The position numbers were made by a program, and so were the translations under genes. The notes below the pieces were generated by a model. The model did not search any database, had not been told where the DNA came from, and was given only the letters and a program-made list of their open reading frames with translations. A stretch of 64,000 bases of DNA from Aradus depressus (lineage: Eukaryota; Arthropoda; Insecta; Hemiptera; Aradidae): contig OY759225.1 of NCBI GenBank assembly GCA_963662175.1, positions 18,587,601-18,651,600 on the forward strand. Direction: 5' to 3'. Positions 31,590 through 42,233 of this stretch are shown one piece after another; position 1 is the first letter of the stretch, and every line of letters begins with the position of its first letter.

Positions 31590-32345
31590 ATTCACTATCC
31601 TCAGAGAAGATCGCGAGGCCACCTCCTGTTCAAGCGGCGGGGAAGATTGTCAGGATGGGAATTATAGGATAGGGCTTGAGCGAGAGAATTTGAATGATAA
31701 GAAACGTTTCTGTGAAATGTTTGGAATCGGGATTGGATTAGTTCGTTGACAGTGGGAATATTGAGATCTCTGTGTAGGACTTTATTGGTAATGTAGAAAG
31801 GAGCGTTGATAATTCGTCGCAGGAGTTTGGACTGGAATGCTTGGATACGATTGATGTTCGACTGTTTAGCTGCACCCCAAAGTTCGACTCCGTACGTCCA
31901 GATGGGACGTATAATTGTCTTGTAAATCGTAAGAGTTGTCAGTTTTGATTTTGGTCCAAGTAGTCGACGTAACAGTCCGTATCTTCGATTCAGTTCTTGT
32001 CGTTTAAGTTGAGTATGTGGGTTCCACGTCTACTGTCTAGGTAAAACCCGAGGTACGGACTTGGTTGAAAGAGGTAATCAGGATGTTGTTAATGGTGATT
32101 GGAGGATTGGCGGCGTAGGGTAAATGTGACTTGAACGCATTTCTGCTCATTCAACTTAATTCTCCAGAGCTTGCAACACCTCTCTTCAGTGAGGTGCTCC
32201 TGAAGGACAAGTGAGGCTACAACGGGATCAGGACTGGTAGACAGGATTGCTGTGTCGTGAGTAATGTCTGAGGATGGGTAGGAAAATCGGCAGTATATGT
32301 ATTACAAAGGATGGGACCGAGGATACTATCTTGTGTGACACCAGC
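31590..32345 (-). pseudogene. jockey-type LINE reverse transcriptase fragment, decayed
   Basis: On the minus strand 32345-32260 reads GVTQDSILGPILCNTYTADF, the conserved Q-G-S-V-L-G-P RT block. Frameshifts follow. From about 32010 down to 31605 one frame is open without an ATG and reads LKRQELNRRYGLLRRLLGPK, then LTIYKTIIRPIWTYGVELWG and QAFQSKLLRRIINAPFY, the typical C-terminal region of jockey/CR1-like RTs. The YADD region is lost. No tail or target duplication found, so the copy is old. Confidence 0.75.
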
Positions 32346-32738
32346 ATTTCATATTTAAAGTCAAAACTCCAACAGGACAATACCTAAATGTCAGGGAAAT
32401 GATCACCACTGATCGCATTGTTATGGTAGGTTCAAAAAAAAAAAGTATCTACATAGGTAGGTAAATAAAAATATTTTTAATTTTTAACTTCTATGTTTCG
32501 TTCGAATTATTAATCTTAAATACATTTTTTTTTTATTATGCTTTATTTCATGTATTGTTTATTTAATGATAAAGGTGAAATAAAATTATGATCGCTCATA
32601 TAAAAATTTTTGGCAATACTTATTTATTCAATATTCTACCCCTAATCCCTCCTCCCAATATTTCGTGTTGATATATTTATTCTATCGGGAGTTATTGCGT
32701 TCACAGACAGACGACTTTTTTTTTCTCATAGTCTAGAG
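32346..32738. other. AT-rich DNA with weak family X words
   Basis: TCTATCGGGAGTTATTGCGT at about 32682 matches the end words seen near 1865 and 44918. Nothing else recognised. Confidence 0.35.
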
Positions 32739-33431
32739 CATATGTGGGCAACAACCGGCCCGCTGTAAGATTTGGTCCGGCCCGCGAGAAATTTTGAAAT
32801 CCAACAAAATGTAATGTACAAAATGCTCCACTAAACTTTCAAATGGAGTTGATCGAGATTCAAGAAATCTCACTCCTAAAATCTAAATTTGAAGACGTGG
32901 AGTTGTGCGATTTCTACAAAAAATACCTCGAAGAAGACCATTTTAGCAGCTTAGAAAATTCGCAAGAAGATTGATTTGTGCGTTTGGCAGTACTTATAAA
33001 TGCGAACAGTTCTTTTCAATAATGAAAGTTAATAAATCAAAACATCGTACAAGGCTCACTGAAGATAATTTGGAAAATTCTTTACGTCTTTGTATCAGTG
33101 GAATTAATCCAAACATCAATGGATTAGTTTCCCAAATTCAAGCTCAAGTGTCTCATTGATTTCGGTGTCGCTACTTAACTTTCGTAGTTTGTAATAATTC
33201 CAAATTTCACGATTTAATTATAATATTGTACCTATTTTTTTTCATTTCATTTTGTTATTTTAATAAATTGTATTATAATAACATTGTATTATTATTTCAT
33301 GTCTGATATCTATCGCTAAAAATTATGAACACTACTTTAAAGTTATTTTATTTTGAACCATCTACGCGGCTCGCGAACGTATTTTCACACTAAAGTTTGG
33401 CCCGCAACATGTCAAAGGTTGCCCATACATG
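32739..33431 (+). mobile_element. hAT remnant with transposase C-terminus (GTF2IRD2/ZMYM-like)
   Basis: The ends CATATGTGGGCAACAACCGG and, inverted, GTTGCCCATACATG are flanked by 8-bp GTCTAGAG (32731-32738, 33432-33439). Inside, frames at about 32832-32972 (MELIEIQEISLLKSKFEDVE...) and 32971-33159 (GSTYKCEQFFSIMKVNKSKH, then RTRLTEDNLENSLRLC) correspond to the hAT C-terminal dimerisation region seen in GTF2IRD2-like transposases. They are separated by a frameshift and the catalytic core is deleted. Confidence 0.88.
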
Positions 33432-33439
33432 GTCTAGAG

Positions 33440-33605
33440 AGTAGGAAAACATGATATTTCGTTGAAAACTCAGCATCGAATTCCAATCTCTTACCCAAGA
33501 AAGTTAGCAACATTTCTCAAAACAGCTTTGGTTTTGTTTGTAAATAAATTGTCTATCAGTTAATGTTTGTTTTATCATTTCATTGAGTTGAGATCCCGAT
33601 TTGTT
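33440..33605. other. unclassified AT-rich DNA
   Basis: Weak family X words near 33475. Nothing else. Confidence 0.3.
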
Positions 33606-33819
33606 GTTTCAAAAAGTTTCCAGAAATAGTCTTGAAGATGATTGAGAAGAATGGAATGCGAAGATTCTATTTATCAGGAAATTGTATTCAAACTCGGGAC
33701 GATCAGTAGTTTTACTTTCATATAACTTTTTAGTGATTAATAGAGTCGACAGTATCTTTTCAATGTAGAAGGAAATCGAGGTTCTGTCGTGTAAAAGAAA
33801 ATGCAAATAAAATTTGGCC

Positions 33820-33852
33820 AACGTTTCGAAAACTATTTATTTTTTTCTTCAG
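33820..33852 (-). ncRNA. hammerhead-ribozyme-like motif
   Basis: Minus strand: GGCC before CTGAAGA, an A/U-rich stem (AAAA with TTTT), C, GAAACGTT, then GGCC, which can pair with the leading GGCC as stem I. Stem II is weak, all A-U, and the best pairing borrows bases of the conserved GA. A degraded or minimal motif. Confidence 0.35.
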
Positions 33853-34190
33853 GGCCTACAGAATATAAACAAACAAAATACACATTATGGACAATGATAT
33901 AAACAGAGATTTGAGAGATTTTGAAAAAGAGTTGGAAACAATTTTTTTTATTTTTTTTAAACATTATGAAAGAGAGAAAAGTAATAATAATAAATAAATA
34001 CAACTTTTGAAAATAGTAATAAACTATATAAAACAATATATCTCTCTAAATAACTAAAAAATATAAAAAATTACCTTATAATGACTTGAGTGGATGTGTG
34101 TGGTGACAGTGTTGTGAGTTTGTGTCCAGTTTTCAAACAAATTTCATACTAAAGTTTAAAATTAGTGTTTTATAATTTATATATATATAT

Positions 34191-34783
34191 GGGTAATTCC
34201 ACACCAACTCAGCATGACGTTACACCCACCGATTTTTTTATGGAAAACTAATGTCATTTTTGGATTCCTCATACAAAAATAAGCTTAAATACAAATTTTC
34301 AGCCTTTTTCGATCGATATTTTTTTCTACAGAAGGAAAACATTTTGTTGTCTTTTTTCGAGTTTTTCACAATACGATTTTTTATTTTTTGATTTTAACTA
34401 TCAATGTAAAATATGTTTTACAGATGATTTCAATCGGAAATTTTCTGTAGATTTCGAAAATTACATGCTAGTACACCTATTTTTCATCTGTAACACATAG
34501 AAATTGTTGTTCGGGAGTTGAACTTTCATAAAAAAAAATTTTCGTTCTGGGTTAAACATGTTTATGAACGGTATAATAGCAATTAAAGTAATTATCGATT
34601 TTAAGTGAAAAACTCGAAAAAATACAACAAAATGTTTTCCTTCTGTAGAAAAAAATATCGATCGAAAAAGGCTGAAAATTTGTATTTAAGCTTATTTTTG
34701 TTTGAGGAATCCAAAAATGACATTAGTTTTCCATAAAAAAATCGGTGGGTGTAACCTCATGCTGAGTTGGTGTGGAATTACCC
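34191..34783. mobile_element. MITE with about 180-bp terminal inverted repeats and TA target
   Basis: The left arm starts GGGTAATTCCACACCAACTC and the right arm mirrors it to TGTGGAATTACCC. Arms 34191-34375 and 34605-34783 differ at only a few positions. TATATA lies on both sides, so a TA duplication is likely, as for Tc1/mariner-type elements. The whole 593 bp can fold into one long hairpin. It sits inside the inverted Penelope-like pair. Confidence 0.8.
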
Positions 34784-35253
34784 ATATATATATATATATA
34801 TTTACTACTTGATTGTGTTTTGTCTTAATAATTTTTTTTTTTTTTTAATTTATTTTATATTTTATTTTTGACTTGAGTTGGTTTAATTCCAAGCAACACC
34901 CCCTCCACCGAGGGTCACGTAGGTAAACTCAGGTAGCCCTCGACCGTTACGTACATGACATCATAGCACTCACTACACTGGACACAAACTCACAACACCG
35001 TCACCACACACATCCACTCAAGTCATTATAAGATCATTTTTATATTTTTTAGTTATTTAGAGAGATATATATTGTTTTATACAATTTATTACTACTATTT
35101 ATTTTTATTATTTATTTATTATTATTATTTTTCTCTCTTTTATATAAAATTAAAAAAAAAAAAAAAAATTCCATCTCTTTTTCAAATTATTATAAAGTCT
35201 CTGTTTAAATCATTGTCCATAATGTCTAATTGTTTGTTTATATTCTGTAGGCC

Positions 35254-35292
35254 CTGAAGAAGAAAATAAATAGTTTACGAAACGACGTTGGC
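35254..35292 (+). ncRNA. hammerhead-ribozyme-like motif, degenerate
   Basis: CTGAAGA at 35254-35260, an A-rich/T-rich stem, CGAAACG, then a 3-bp duplication (ACG) before TTGGC compared with the copy at 53166. GGCC precedes the core and can pair with GGC. The insertion in stem III probably destroys it. Confidence 0.35.
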
Positions 35293-35414
35293 AAAATTTT
35301 GCATTTACCTTTTTAGGTTCAGGGCGAGAATTTTTTTATCACAAAAACTCTAACGATTGCCAATGTAATAAATTTATCGAGACAAAATTTAGTATGAGGA
35401 TTTAGGAGTCCCTA

Positions 35415-35740
35415 TGTAAAATGAAATGAAAAATAATCTTTATTCTGGGACATACGTCCCCTAAGAATTATAACATAAAGAATAACAAGAGTATAGAAGT
35501 ATCAAACAGTTGAGAAGAATAAAAATAAAATAAAAGAGGTCTCTAGGAATAAATACTAAATGTTAAAAACAGGCAATGAGTAAAACAATATAATAAACTA
35601 GTGAAAAATAATAAAAAGAAATAAAAAAATAAAAATTAGAAAAACAAGTATGAATAATAAAGTGAAACATGATAACAATGACTTGTATATGAATGAATTG
35701 TAAAAAACTGGACTGATGAAACAGAAGAGTATATAAGACA
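35415..35740 (-). mobile_element. 3' end of an unidentified retroelement
   Basis: The plus strand reads AAATAATCTTTATTCTGGGA, CATACGTCCCCTAAGAAT, then a body shared almost fully with 38168-38465 (TAAAAACAGGCAATGAGTAA, ACTGGACTGATGAAACAGAAG). On the minus strand this ends ...ATGTCCCAGAATAAAGATTATTTT, like a polyadenylated LINE or SINE 3' end. It interrupts a family X copy at 35335-35410 / 35750-35860. The 68-codon frame here is a simple-sequence read. Confidence 0.55.
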
Positions 35741-36515
35741 ACTATTGATTTTTTAGCCCAAACGGTCAACTAGTATTGAAGGGAGAGCGAAAAATTAATT
35801 GGTTAATTCATGCTGGGGAAGTATATAGCCGGAGATTTACCGACAACTTTTTTTTTTATTTCCTCATCCTTCACCTTTCAGAAATTATTGAAATCCTCGA
35901 AAGTTTCAATTTTGATTGGTGCCTAGAATACAAAATACAAAATCTAAATGGGGCGTTTGCAGGGTATATTTTTAGACTAGCATTCCACTAGCATAACTTC
36001 AAATTTATGCGAATCGTAGAAACCAAGAATTTTTTTGTCATAATTTTCAAACCAATTGCGAGCAGGAAATTTAATTATCGGGATTTCATTGTCCGTATGT
36101 CAAAGTGGGAGTCATGATAACTTCATTTTAGACTTGATGTGAATTTTTCAATTTAAAAAAAAAACATTCTGACTAATAGAAAAATGAACTTTTAAAAGAT
36201 TTAACGTATTTTTTATAACTTCATTACTTCGGTAAAATTACGACCCCACATTTGTTAAAAATGAGCACAGATAAGGGACTGGAATCGTTAAAAAGGGGCT
36301 TAAATCGGAACTTTCCATCAAAGTACCCTCTGGACAGCACATAAAATATTACACTCCTCCCTTAAAAAATACATAGTACATAATATATAAATATATAATA
36401 CTATAATAAAAATACATAGTACATAATATATAAATATATAATACTATAATAAATAATATTTCATGAGGATACATAAGTACCTTATGTCTTCGAACCCATC
36501 AAATGGTATTATATA
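35741..36515. repeat. family X remainder, then unclassified with a 43-bp tandem
   Basis: 35750-35860 finishes the family X copy. 35870-36350 is unclassified. 36367-36455 holds two copies of a 43-bp unit beginning AATACATAGTACATAATATA. Confidence 0.5.
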
Positions 36516-36861
36516 GGTTAGGTTAGGTTTTATGACTCATGCCCGGGCTTTAACTACGAGGTCATATCGCCTACTACCAGAGCGCTCTTTCGTCACTCTG
36601 GTGGACATGAGCCCGACTCTACTGTGGGAGTCCTAAATTTTGCCTACCCTAAATTTTTATTCACCTAGGGCAGGGGTCTTTAACGAGTACCTGACATCGT
36701 ACAGGCTCGGGGCCATCGCTTAACGTCCCATCCGAAGGACGGCGTGCTTACGTTTATTTTACTTCCCAGATAAAATAAACTAAGGGCCTCGGTCGGGTTT
36801 CGAACCCACGATCTTGAGCTCAGAAGGCAAGCACGCATACCAGTGAACTACCGGCGCCCTC
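36516..36861 (-). mobile_element. SINE family 1, full copy with 12-bp duplication
   Basis: It runs from GGTTAGGTTAGGTTTTATGA to CTACCGGCGCCCTC. TGGTATTATATA lies on both sides (36504-36515, 36862-36873). Body intact. Confidence 0.95.
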
Positions 36862-37330
36862 TGGTATTATATATAAACAACAAATACTTTTGAACTAGGT
36901 ACATTTTTTAGTCTTCGCACCAGGAAAAGTTGCTGTTCCGTTGTTCGACTCTGTTTCAAAATAGTTCAAAAGTTATAACTGTTTTTTTTAAGAAGGAGAG
37001 ATCAGGCTTGTGGTCGATAAAAACAAACTTGTAGAATTTCCGCCAAGCTTTCAGCCCTGGGTGTGCCTTCTTCAGCGCCTGTATTGACATATTTACATTA
37101 TTAATTAAATTGTGTGAACATTTTATTCGTGGATGATGTAGATTTGTTTAGGAGATTACTTTATTTTATGTGTGATATCATATTTGGGTTATTTTTGTTT
37201 AAATATTATATTTTATTTATTTTAAAAATTCTGCTCGCTCAGGATGTTGCCTACAATTAGATATCATATTATTTATTTCTTTTTTTAAATTTTTATTCAT
37301 GACATTCGTTTTTAATTGGATTAGTTATTG
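36862..37330. mobile_element. unclassified, with a Penelope-like end fragment near 37000-37080
   Basis: On the minus strand 37078-37010 reads CGCTGAAGAAGGCACACCCA, GGGCTGAAAGCTTGGCGG and then AATTCTACAAGTTTGTTTTT. The order CTGAAGA, stem, GAAAG, AGCT, GGCG follows the hammerhead-like pattern, but stem II does not pair well in this copy. The rest is AT-rich without features. Confidence 0.35.
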
Positions 37331-37513
37331 TGAATCATGCGCGGGCTTTAAATACTAGGTCATTTCGCCTACTACCAGAGCGCTCTTTCCTCGCTCTGTC
37401 TAAGTTTTCCTCAACATTCCAGATAAAATAAACTAAGGGCCTTGGAGGGGTTTCGAACCCACTATCTTGAATTCAGTAAGCAAGCACGCATACCACTGAG
37501 CTATTGGCGCCCG
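37331..37513 (-). mobile_element. SINE family 1, internally deleted copy
   Basis: The tail (ATCATGCGCGGGCTTTAAAT) and head (TACCACTGAGCTATTGGCGC) are present, but about 160 bp of the middle is missing between CTCTGTCTAAG and CCAGATAAAATAAAC. No CCTAA end. Confidence 0.85.
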
Positions 37514-37726
37514 CTGAGATATGGGGGCTGAGTTGAGGGTTCCCCTCCCCTAATCTCTGATTTTAATCCCCTAATAAATGAGACTAGAGACACCCTCTCT
37601 AATGGTAGATAAACAGAAGCCAGCCTGGGGAGAGGCAAGTCGAAATGGAACACTCATATTTCAGAGTCTATGTCAAACCTCATATCATACACCAGGACAC
37701 TGAGGCATGGAGAAAGTACATTTCAT
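37514..37726. other. unclassified
   Basis: No feature recognised. Confidence 0.3.
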
Positions 37727-37925
37727 AGCCATCACCATAGTCAATTATTATATAGTCATCACTATAGTCAATTATTATATAGTCATCACTATAGTCAATT
37801 ATTATATAGTCATCCCTATAGTCAATTATTATATAGTCATCACTATAGTCAATTATTATATAGTTATCACTATAGTCAATTATTATATAGTCATCACTAT
37901 AGTCAATTATTATATATAATAATAT
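37727..37925 (+). repeat. 27-bp minisatellite, about 7 copies
   Basis: The unit is CATCACTATAGTCAATTATT plus ATATAGT. Because 27 is a multiple of three, it is open in several frames on both strands (70-87 codons). Those frames are artefacts. Confidence 0.95.
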
Positions 37926-37943
37926 ACAAATAATTATATACAA

Positions 37944-38160
37944 AGGTAGCGTGCTTGCCTATTAAGCTCAAGATCTCAAGTTTAAAATCCGGCCGAAGCC
38001 CTTAAGTTTTTTTTTTCTGTGGTATGAAAAAACTTTGAGACATTAAGCAATGGTCCCGAGCCTGTATGATGTCAGGTACTCCTAAAACCTTAGGTTAATA
38101 AACCTGGCTAGGCAAAATTTCAGACCTTCAGAGTAGTCGAGATATGAACTCGTAGTTAAA
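37944..38160 (+). mobile_element. SINE family 1, decayed copy
   Basis: GTAGCGTGCTTGCCTATTAA to a body with ATGGTCCCGAGCCTGTATGA and ATGTCAGGTACTC. Many changes and deletions; A box incomplete. Confidence 0.75.
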
Positions 38161-38164
38161 GGTT

Positions 38165-38465
38165 AAAATTAAATTAAATAAAAAATAATATTTATTCTGG
38201 GATATACGTCCCCTAAGAATAATAACATAATAATAAACAAGATTATACAAGTATCGACCAGTTGAGAAGAATAAAAATAAAGAAAAGAAGTCTCTAGGAA
38301 TAAATGTTAAAAACAGGCAATGAATAGAACAATATAATAAACTAGTAAAAAAATAATGAAGAGAAAAAAAAATAGAAAAATTAGTATGAATAGTAATGTG
38401 AAACATGATAACAATAATGACATATATGAATTGTAAAAACTGGACTGATGAAACAGAAGAGTAAC
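38165..38465 (-). mobile_element. second copy of the retroelement 3' end seen at 35415
   Basis: It shares GGGATATACGTCCCCTAAGA, TTAAAAACAGGCAATGAATA and GGACTGATGAAACAGAAGAG with 35415-35740. The 92-codon minus frame is a composition artefact. Confidence 0.6.
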
Positions 38466-38646
38466 AATCTGTCCAGTTGGAGTGAGATACTTATAGGAAG
38501 ACGAGAACTATCTCATGGGAGCCAGCCTTAGGAATCAGAGGTTTGTTGAGTTAAGAGATAATGGAAAAGTAGGGACTTGAATGAAAGAAAAGTAGGAGCA
38601 TGGCGAAGTTGGGTCTACATCTTAATAGAATAATTCCAGCTAAGGA
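38466..38646. other. unclassified
   Basis: Purine-rich, no recognised feature. Confidence 0.3.
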
Positions 38647-39137
38647 CAGGGGCGTAGCCAGGATTTTTTTTTTTTTTTTTGGGGGGGGTATATACTCCCG
38701 GGGGCACAGCCCGCAGTTTCCGTGGTTAGCGTAGCAGACTATTTGTTACTAATTTGGGAGACTCGGACCTCTAGAAGCTCCCCCCGAGGTAACCACTGAC
38801 TGTAATACTTAAGTTCACATTACATGAGCAGCAAAAATGCAAAGCGCAGCAGCAGCAAATGCACGCTCTGGTTTCTGTACTTTTAGAATTAAATTACACA
38901 TCCTTCTGCGCTTTGCATTTTTACTCCTCGTGTAAAATCAGCTTTAAGAGTATAAATAAAGTATAACTTAAATGACGAGTTTGATAGAGGAAATGAAATG
39001 ATCGAATTCATATATATTTAAATAAATGTAATATGACTGGTTTTGTACATGTACATTTATGTAACAGCTGATTGCTGATATAGGAATCAGACGCACGAGA
39101 AATTTTAAGATCTTATTGGTAACTTGCAAGCAATCCA
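38647..39137 (+). mobile_element. hAT-type MITE, relative of 1983-2533, 3' end lost
   Basis: It begins CAGGGGCGTAGCCAGGA and follows the 1983-2533 copy through GGGGCACAGCCCGCAG, the CAG-rich hairpin arm and GCAAGCAATCCAT, then diverges before the right terminal repeat. The second arm of the internal hairpin is shortened. A pure G-run follows at 39200-39222. Confidence 0.85.
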
Positions 39138-39825
39138 TTTTTAATAAAAACAATTTTTTTAGTTTATTAAATTTTTATCTTGGTTTTTTGCTCTGGACAG
39201 GGGGGGGGGGGGGGGGGGGGGGGGCATGCGCAACTCATATTTTTTTAATAAACAATTTCGGTGTCGGTACACACAAAGAAATTGACCAAAATGACAATGG
39301 CAGTTATTAAGGTTTTTGAGTAGAACCCTCCTCTTCTGGTGGTCAAAAATAAAATTAACCTATTATAAAAGAATTTTTCGTTGATGTAACTTGAATATTT
39401 CTCTGTTAATTTACATAATTATCGAAGGAGCGCATCTCTCCGAGTTCATCCTCAGATCATTTATTATGTTAATGTTAACCAGCTAACATATCCAAAATAA
39501 ACCTATATAAATATTTTAAAATGTTAATTAATTTTGATTTATAAAGCAGACTCTAGGTTGCAGAGTGGCTTCTTCACGAAGACGATAACACTTGGCCCCG
39601 TTAAAATGGGATTCCTTACTTAAAAAATTTTACTGATCGTATTTTTATGGTAAGTTTAAAAAATTATTTTAACTTTTAATTTCCCCTTTGTTTTGTTCGA
39701 AGAATTTTACCAAAATAAATTTTTTTTTTTTTTTTGATCCTGCATTATTTTAGCCATCAGAATTTTATATATTTTTTTACTAAACTATGTTTTTTTTTTG
39801 TAAACTGCCCTATTATGAGATCAAC
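39138..39825. other. unclassified, with homopolymer runs
   Basis: G-run at 39200-39223, T-runs near 39720-39740 and 39790. The 64-codon frame at 39116-39310 reads through the G-run and is rejected. Confidence 0.4.
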
Positions 39826-39888
39826 CTTGAAAGCCGGCTAGCATGCAATAATAAAATCTGTGTGAGGTCAGACTACTTTTATAGTTAG
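39826..39888 (+). mobile_element. fragment of the foldback end family (as at 23466)
   Basis: GAAAGCCGGCTAGC, AATAAAATCTGTGTGAGGTC and AGACTA follow the order seen at 24655-24720. The 5' half of the hammerhead-like core is unrecognisable, so only stem III and its flank remain. Confidence 0.6.
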
Positions 39889-39892
39889 TGGG

Positions 39893-40070
39893 TATTGTGA
39901 GTTACCAGAGGCCCTTTAAAGAGTACCTAACATCGTAACATCGCTTAATGTCCCACCAGAAGAACAGCTCATTTTTTTTTTTACCTTCTAAATGGAAAAC
40001 CTAAGGGCCTCGGGCGGGTTTCGAACTTAAGAACAGAAGGCTAGAACACTACCTTTGAGCTACTGGCGCA
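39893..40070 (-). mobile_element. SINE family 1, truncated and decayed
   Basis: It keeps ACATCGCTTAATGTCCCACC, the B-box region GGGCGGGTTTCGAAC and the head TTGAGCTACTGGCGC. The tail half is missing. Confidence 0.8.
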
Positions 40071-40482
40071 CATTGGTCCATTTTTGAAAAAACCGGTTAA
40101 AATTAATTTTATCGATTTTATATTACCTATTTTATTTTTTATTATTTTATTTTATTTACATTACTTTTATGTCATTGATATTATTATTTTCCATTAAAAA
40201 AAAAAATGGTTTTAGGGCAAAATTATATATCGCGAAAGTCAGATAAAATATCTGCCGTGATAATTCGTAAATAATATGTAACATTTTAGAAAAATTGATC
40301 AGGTTATTTTATTAATAAAAATATAAAAAATGTATTTAACATGTTTCAGAAATTTGACAAATTAGTTTGGAAAGACACGTCTAGACATCAAGAAATTACA
40401 ATGAGCATTAAGAAGACAAGTATTGTAAAGTAATTCAATAAACATTAGCTGAGACCACCTGCTACCTTGATGTTGACAAACA
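40071..40482. other. AT-rich DNA, nothing recognised
   Basis: No feature recognised. Confidence 0.4.
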
Positions 40483-40496
40483 AATTAACTTAGAAA

Positions 40497-41299
40497 ACAA
40501 CAACACACTTTATTTGGACCAGAACATCTTGGTTCTTCACACAAAGTATAAAATGGAAAATATAAAATGAAATTAATTAATAATAATGTCTTGGTATAAT
40601 CTTGGTTTGAGCCTTCTGTGGAGAGTAGGCTGGCCAAGATTGTAGTGGGCTGCTCCAGAACACAGGCCTAGTCTTCCGTGGTAGTTATCTACTAAGGACC
40701 TTAAATAGGCTGCGACCCGAGGAACTCCCAGTTCCTCATGGAGTTGGCTGTTTCGGATAAACCATGGTGCATTCAGAGACACACGAAGAATTTTGTTCTG
40801 AAATGTTTGTAGTCGTGTTGTGAGTGAAGGACTGGCGCCATGCCATATTGGACAGGCGTATGTTAACAATGGGAGAAGTAACGCTTTGTACAGGAGCAGT
40901 GTGCAAGAGTGTTTGAGGGGTGGGTTGCGGTTAATGAGTGGATAGAGATGTTTTAAACGGATGTATGCTTGTGTAAGTTTTGTGTTGATGTGAAGTTTCC
41001 ATGTGAGCCGTGTGTCTAAGAATACACCAAGGTACCGGACAGCCTGATCTTTAGGGTTCCATGGAATGGGAAGTCCGTCAACCCGCAGCCTACTCTGGTC
41101 CTCTGTAAAAAATCGGCGAAGGGCAAAAATCTTCGCTTCTGTTTTACTGGCGTTCAACTGAAGCTTCCATCGAGCGAACTAGCTGGAGACGTGGTTGAGA
41201 GAAGTTTGTAACATGTCAACTGCTGTCTGGAGGTCTTCATGTTGACACATAAGTAGTGTGTCGTCTGCTCAAACATAGGGTACGTGACATCACCCAACC
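40497..41299 (-). pseudogene. 5'-truncated jockey-type LINE, RT C-terminus
   Basis: The main open frame (41157-40573, 194 codons) starts MNASKTEAKIFALRRFF and contains VRYLGVFLDTRLTWKLHI, LLLPLLTYACPIWHGASPS and FQNKILRVSLNAPWFIRN, the standard region after the RT active site in jockey elements. Upstream in frame, 41280-41158 reads YV, a stop in place of the residue before ADD, then ADDTLLM and further a TAG, so the active-site segment is broken twice. The near-identical 14-bp AATTAACTTAGAAA flanks it (40483-40496, 41300-41313), consistent with a target duplication. No A-tail is visible. Confidence 0.85.
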
Positions 41300-41319
41300 A
41301 ATTAACTTAGAAACAGTGA

Positions 41320-41705
41320 TGTTTACTTATTTGGATTTATATTCCTTTCCCATTTCAAACCTCAGTCTTTTATTAGATGTGAATGATAGAGGCGCTGTTT
41401 TTCGTTTATTTAAAAGTGATCAAAAATAACTATAGATTTCCAAATTCTTCGCAGCGATTTACATAATAAATATTTAGAAATCGCTTCTAACGATAAAGAA
41501 GTTAAAAAAAAATGCTTAATTGATTTTTTAGCCTTTAAATTCTGTTTAGAAGAGCCCTCACAACATTTTTATTTAATAATAAAGTTTTGTAGACGGTCTT
41601 TGACCTATGAAATCCTAAAAATGTTGACTATATTAAAAATAGGTATGTGGACGATATTGTTTTGAACTTAGTGACAGGAGCCCAAGAACGTGAGTAAATA
41701 TAGAA
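41320..41705 (+). pseudogene. Penelope-like reverse transcriptase fragment, decayed
   Basis: In one plus frame 41518-41605 reads LIDFLAFKFCLEEPSQHFYL then IIKFCRRS, like the FCL...FLFNNKFYRQ region of Penelope-type RTs. After a frameshift and deletion, about 41620-41695 reads DYIKNRYVDDIVLNLVTGA, the YVDD catalytic block with the R-Y-V-D-D form typical of Penelope-like elements. Stops and the missing fingers/palm segments make it dead. It is the only coding trace that could explain the hammerhead-like terminal repeats elsewhere in the window. Confidence 0.5.
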
Positions 41706-41985
41706 AGTGGAGGGACTTGAAAAAGGAGACATATGTTACCTCAATAAGTCCCAGCTTAACACATTAGTAAATACTATTTTGGAAAAATTAATTTTAATAA
41801 GTTCTCATTTGTCAACAGACACTGGGATCTACGGATATTAGTCAATAAATTACTATCTTTCTTTTAAACCTTGCTCATTAATAATATACTCTAAATAATC
41901 TTTCTTTATAACGGTTGGAAAATAGAATTATATCTCTATTCGTTACTTTCATGAATATAATATAGAGAAGTTAGTTACACTAGTT
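41706..41985. other. unclassified, possibly rest of the Penelope-like remnant
   Basis: AT-rich; no clear motif. Confidence 0.3.
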
Positions 41986-42233
41986 ACTACCAGAGCTCTC
42001 TTTCGTCACTCTGGTGGACATGAGCTCGACTCCACTGTGGGAAATCTAAATTTTGCCTATCCTAAATTTTTATTCATAGCGTCGGGGTCTTTAGAGTGTA
42101 CCTGACAACGACGGCGTGCTTAAGTTTATTTTACCACCCAGATAGAATAAAGTAAGGGCTGCGGTAGAGTTTTAAACCCGCGATCTTGAGCTCAACAAGC
42201 AAGGATGCTTACCACTGAGCTACCGGAGCCCTC
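41986..42233 (-). mobile_element. SINE family 1, partly deleted copy
   Basis: Body words TACCAGAGCTCTCTTTCGTC and TTGCCTATCCTAAATTTTTA and head TACCACTGAGCTACCGGAGC are present. Part of the middle (CGCTTAACGTCCCATCC segment) is missing, as is the CCTAA end. Confidence 0.85.

Larger units (their letters stand above)
33606..35318. mobile_element. Penelope-like inverted pair with hammerhead-like motifs, holding a nested MITE
   Basis: The arms 33790-34130 (minus) and 34984-35318 (plus) are inverted repeats at roughly 90 percent. In element orientation each runs from CACACACATCCACTCAAGTC through an AT-rich stretch to GTTTATATTCTGTAGGCC, a CTGAAGA...GAAACGTTGGCC-type core and AATTTTGC. The left copy continues to 33606, with a 70-codon frame (DRPEFEYNFLINRIFAF) that has relatives at 26245-26330. 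The centre (34845-34945) matches 52718-52790 in reverse. No RT in this copy. Single-orientation relative at 52718-53268. Confidence 0.65.

Noticed and set aside
37010..37080. Fully functional hammerhead call on the minus strand
   Set aside because: The conserved words are present, but stem II and stem I do not pair in this copy, so it is listed only as an end fragment.
37670..37943. 70-87 codon frames on both strands
   Set aside because: Translation of a 27-bp minisatellite whose length is a multiple of three.
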